A stretch of 6,931 nt of DNA, taken from assembly GCA_944321005.1 (NCBI GenBank), contig CALUJT010000120.1:1-6931 (forward strand). Direction: 5' to 3'. This document shows positions 5,447 through 6,931 of the stretch, piece after piece. The notes under the pieces are model-generated. The model was not told the DNA's origin. It saw only the letters and a program-made list of their open reading frames with translations, and did not search any database. The position numbers and the translations under genes are program-made. Position 1 is the first letter of the stretch. Each line of letters starts with the position of its first letter. Source of the DNA: an uncultured Atopobiaceae bacterium (GTDB taxonomy: Bacteria; Actinomycetota; Coriobacteriia; Coriobacteriales; Atopobiaceae).

Positions 5447-6271
5447 TTACATGCGCTTCAGGCACTCCAGCACCAGGCGGGAGAACTTGTCCTTGCAGGC
5501 CGCGGCCGCGTCCAGCACTTCCTGCTCGCTGAGGGGCTGGTCCAGAATGCCCGCGGCCATGTTGGAGAGCAGCGTAAAGCCCAGCACCCGCATCCCGCAG
5601 TGGCCGGCGGTAATGACCTCGGGCGCGGTGGACATGCCCACCGCGTCGGCCCCGGCAATGCGGGCAAAGCGCACCTCGGCGGGCGTCTCGTACTGGGGGC
5701 CGGGGAAGTACATATAGACGCCCTCCTTCAGCTCGATGCCCAGATCCCCGGCCGCGCTCCGGGCGGTCTCCCGCAGGGCGGGGGTGTAGAGCTTGGAGGC
5801 ATCGGGGAAGCGGACGCCGAACTCGGGCAGATTCTCCCCGCGCAGGGGGGACTCCATAAAGAGCTTGATCTGGTCGGTAATGAGCATCAGATCACCGGCC
5901 TTCCAGGCGGTATTGACGCACCCGGCGGCGTTGGTGACAATGAGGGTGTCGCAGCCCAGCAGGCGCAGCACCCGCACGGCGTAGGACACCTCCTCATAGG
6001 AGTAGCCCTCATAGTGGTGCATCCGGCCCTGCATCACGGCCACCGGCTGCCCCTCCAGGGTGCCGAAGACCAGACGGCCCTTGTGCCCGGGGGCGGTGGA
6101 TGCTTTGAAGTGGGGGATGTCCCCGTAGGGAACGGCCGCGGCGTTTTCCACCTGGTCTCCCAAAAAGCCCAGGCCGGAGCCCAGGATCATGGCCACCTTG
6201 GGCTGGAACGCCCCGATCCGGCCGCGGATGTACTCCGCGCTCTCCTGATAGTGCTGGAACGTGTAGTGCAT
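5447..6271 (-). CDS. punA: Purine nucleoside phosphorylase, trimeric (PNP family 2)
   Basis: 274 residues, the normal length. It splits inosine or guanosine with phosphate into the base and ribose-1-phosphate. Compared with human PNP, the active-site residues are all present: S32 in GSGLG, H63 in APGHKG, R83, H85 and Y87 in GRMHHYEGY, N114-AAG, Y194 and E195 in GPQYETPAE, M213 and S214 in VGMSTAPE, and N237 in LLSNMAAG. The E195/N237 pair predicts a preference for 6-oxopurines. I chose ATG 6269-6271 because AAGGAG precedes it by about 6 bases and the protein starts like its homologues; an upstream in-frame ATG at 6442 would overlap the zinc-ribbon gene. With MtaD directly downstream, PNP could also handle methylthioinosine, as in the deaminase-plus-phosphorylase route known in Pseudomonas; that is inference. 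Confidence 0.95.
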   Translation of the reverse strand: MHYTFQHYQESAEYIRGRIGAFQPKVAMILGSGLGFLGDQVENAAAVPYGDIPHFKASTAPGHKGRLVFGTLEGQPVAVMQGRMHHYEGYSYEEVSYAVRVLRLLGCDTLIVTNAAGCVNTAWKAGDLMLITDQIKLFMESPLRGENLPEFGVRFPDASKLYTPALRETARSAAGDLGIELKEGVYMYFPGPQYETPAEVRFARIAGADAVGMSTAPEVITAGHCGMRVLGFTLLSNMAAGILDQPLSEQEVLDAAAACKDKFSRLVLECLKRM

Positions 6272-6284
6272 GGTTTTCTCCTTT

Positions 6285-6296
6285 TTGTCATGACAA
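6285..6296. promoter_or_regulatory. Perfect 12-bp palindrome TTGTCATGACAA upstream of PNP
   Basis: The 12 bases are exactly self-complementary and end just before the PNP ribosome site on the minus strand. A dimeric regulator could bind here, which would let PNP-mtaD be controlled separately from the zinc-ribbon gene. A 12-bp palindrome can also arise by chance, and I see no second copy. Confidence 0.3.
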
Positions 6297-6299
6297 TGG

Positions 6300-6327
6300 G
6301 GCGCCGGACGGAGGGCCGTCCAGCGCC
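6300..6327 (-). terminator. Strong intercistronic hairpin between the zinc-ribbon gene and PNP
   Basis: Arms 6300-6311 and 6316-6327 form a 12-bp stem around a 4-base loop. The one non-Watson-Crick position is a C-A mismatch on the plus strand but a G-U pair on the minus-strand RNA. The structure therefore fits a minus-strand transcript best. It follows the zinc-ribbon stop codon by 20 bases. No U-run follows, so it may be a partial terminator or an mRNA-stability hairpin that sets relative expression of the flanking genes. Confidence 0.55.
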
Positions 6328-6347
6328 TTGGTTGTAGCTTTCTGCCC

Positions 6348-6740
6348 TTACAGCTGTGCGCCGCACTCCTTGCAGAAGTGGTCGTCCCGGCCGCACATGT
6401 TTCCGCAGGAGGGGCATTCCTTGGCGTTGCGCAGCACGGCAATGCGCTCCTTCACCTCGTCCACGGCGGCGTTCTTCTCATCCAGCTGGGCCAGCAGCGC
6501 GTCCAGGGCGCCCTCCCCGGCCTCCCGGCCGTGGTGCGTGTCGTAGACCACCTGTCCCACGTCTTTGAGCAGGTCGGCAATCTCGCTTTTCAGATCGAAA
6601 ATCTTCATATTCAGCTTGGCGATATCCACCATCTGTCCGGCGTACTTCCCGGCGGAGCGGGCAGTGGTTCCCGCCGCCTCGCCCAGGTCCACCGCAGTGG
6701 ACCGCACGCGCTCCAGCAGTTCTCTCACACGGTCATCCAT
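6348..6740 (-). CDS. Small coiled-coil protein with C-terminal zinc ribbon
   Basis: 130 residues; start ATG 6738-6740 with TAGGAGGG about 7 bases upstream, stop TAA 6348-6350. Residues 1-104 look mainly helical, with heptad-like stretches around 36-66 (KLNMKIFDLKSEIADLLKDV) and 80-104 (DALLAQLDEKNAAVDEVKERIAVL), suggesting a coiled coil. The end is a zinc ribbon with C109, C112, C123 and C126 (CPSCG and CKECG); C116 lies between and is probably not a ligand. There is no signal peptide or membrane helix. Proteins of this layout are common and uncharacterised in clostridial gut bacteria. It is the first visible gene of the right-hand transcription unit, but no functional link to purine salvage is evident. 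Confidence 0.85.
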   Translation of the reverse strand: MDDRVRELLERVRSTAVDLGEAAGTTARSAGKYAGQMVDIAKLNMKIFDLKSEIADLLKDVGQVVYDTHHGREAGEGALDALLAQLDEKNAAVDEVKERIAVLRNAKECPSCGNMCGRDDHFCKECGAQL

Positions 6741-6773
6741 CTGAAATCCCTCCTAATCCATATGGTCTCTCAG

Positions 6774-6806
6774 CCCGGACCGCCGCCCCGCCGGCGGCCG
6801 TCCGGG
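6774..6806 (-). other. GC-rich leader hairpin before the zinc-ribbon gene
   Basis: Two 14-base arms (6774-6787 and 6793-6806) are complementary except for one position, around a 5-base loop. It falls inside the 5' leader expected from the promoter at 6826-6854 and ends 33 bases before the start codon. No T-run follows on the minus strand. It could be a leader stability element, an attenuator, or a terminator-like hairpin belonging to something upstream. Confidence 0.55.
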
Positions 6807-6825
6807 AACGGTGCGCTTCTCCCAC

Positions 6826-6854
6826 ATTTTACACCATGGAGGGGGGAAAAGCAA
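6826..6854 (-). promoter_or_regulatory. Candidate sigma-70 promoter of the zinc-ribbon gene
   Basis: On the minus strand TTGCTT (6849-6854), a 17-base spacer and TAAAAT (6826-6831, 5 of 6 consensus bases) form a plausible housekeeping promoter. The -35 box is weaker (3 of 6). The start of transcription would fall near 6819, giving a leader of about 79 bases. It may drive all four right-hand genes, since the downstream gaps are short. Confidence 0.5.
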
Positions 6855-6862
6855 TTGAAACA

Positions 6863-6876
6863 AGGGGCTCGCCCCT
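6863..6876. terminator. Short terminator-like hairpin AGGGG-CTCG-CCCCT
   Basis: A 5-bp GC-rich stem with a 4-base loop is followed by CTTTT on the plus strand, and on the minus strand is preceded by AAAAG and followed by TGTTTC. It may end a gene lying beyond the right edge. The rest of 6877-6931 shows no convincing gene; a minus-strand open frame enters from the edge but passes through this hairpin and the promoter and looks non-coding. Confidence 0.3.
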
Positions 6877-6931
6877 CTTTTCCCGTAAATGAGTTGCTCA
6901 GTTCCCCAGCGGCCAGATAACCAGACAGCAT

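Noticed and set aside
6378..6920. 180-codon plus-strand frame opposite the zinc-ribbon gene
   Set aside because: Shadow of a gene with a strong ribosome site and a clear zinc ribbon; it also runs across the leader hairpin and promoter.

Overview
The window appears to join DNA from two different bacteria at about position 3928-3936. The left part (1 to ~3930) is high-GC and looks actinobacterial, most likely a gut Coriobacteriia (Collinsella/Olsenella-like). I base this on the style of the proteins and the intergenic hairpins; no search was run. The right part (~3930 to 6931) looks like a clostridial gut Firmicute (Oscillospiraceae-like), because it holds a SpoVB/MurJ-type flippase, MtaD, a trimeric purine nucleoside phosphorylase and a small zinc-ribbon protein, with strong AGGAGG-type ribosome sites. 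Two conserved genes, prfC (release factor 3) and the flippase, are each cut at the same few bases. The simplest reading is a chimeric metagenomic contig.

Left part. On the minus strand a catabolic pair runs ygeX (2,3-diaminopropionate ammonia-lyase) then ygeY (M20 metallohydrolase, cut by the window start), in the same order as in the E. coli yge cluster. A palindrome overlaps the likely ygeX promoter, and a hairpin lies between the two genes. A 523-base intergenic region (1866-2388) holds several palindromes. On the plus strand follows a 364-residue protein with an AbiEi-like winged-helix N-terminus and a DUF559/Vsr-like nuclease C-terminus. It has no recognisable toxin partner. It is bracketed by two 69-base palindromic elements in opposite orientation that differ at only 3 of 69 positions. 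The end of prfC on the minus strand closes this part.

The most unusual signal is a hairpin repeat family. The 10-mer CGAGAAGAAC occurs six times (both strands), always between genes and only in the left part. It forms the stem or loop of five hairpins: 622-643, 2047-2085, 2157-2225, 3511-3579 and 3611-3647. The two 69-base copies could act as bidirectional terminators, as REP/MITE-like elements, or as inverted repeats allowing inversion of the gene between them.

Right part. All genes are on the minus strand and are read right to left: zinc-ribbon protein, PNP, MtaD, flippase. Gaps are 76, 19 and 12 bases, consistent with one transcription unit starting from a promoter near 6826-6854. MtaD and PNP together suggest salvage of methylthioadenosine, S-adenosylhomocysteine and purine nucleosides. 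I found no tRNA, rRNA, CRISPR array or transposase.
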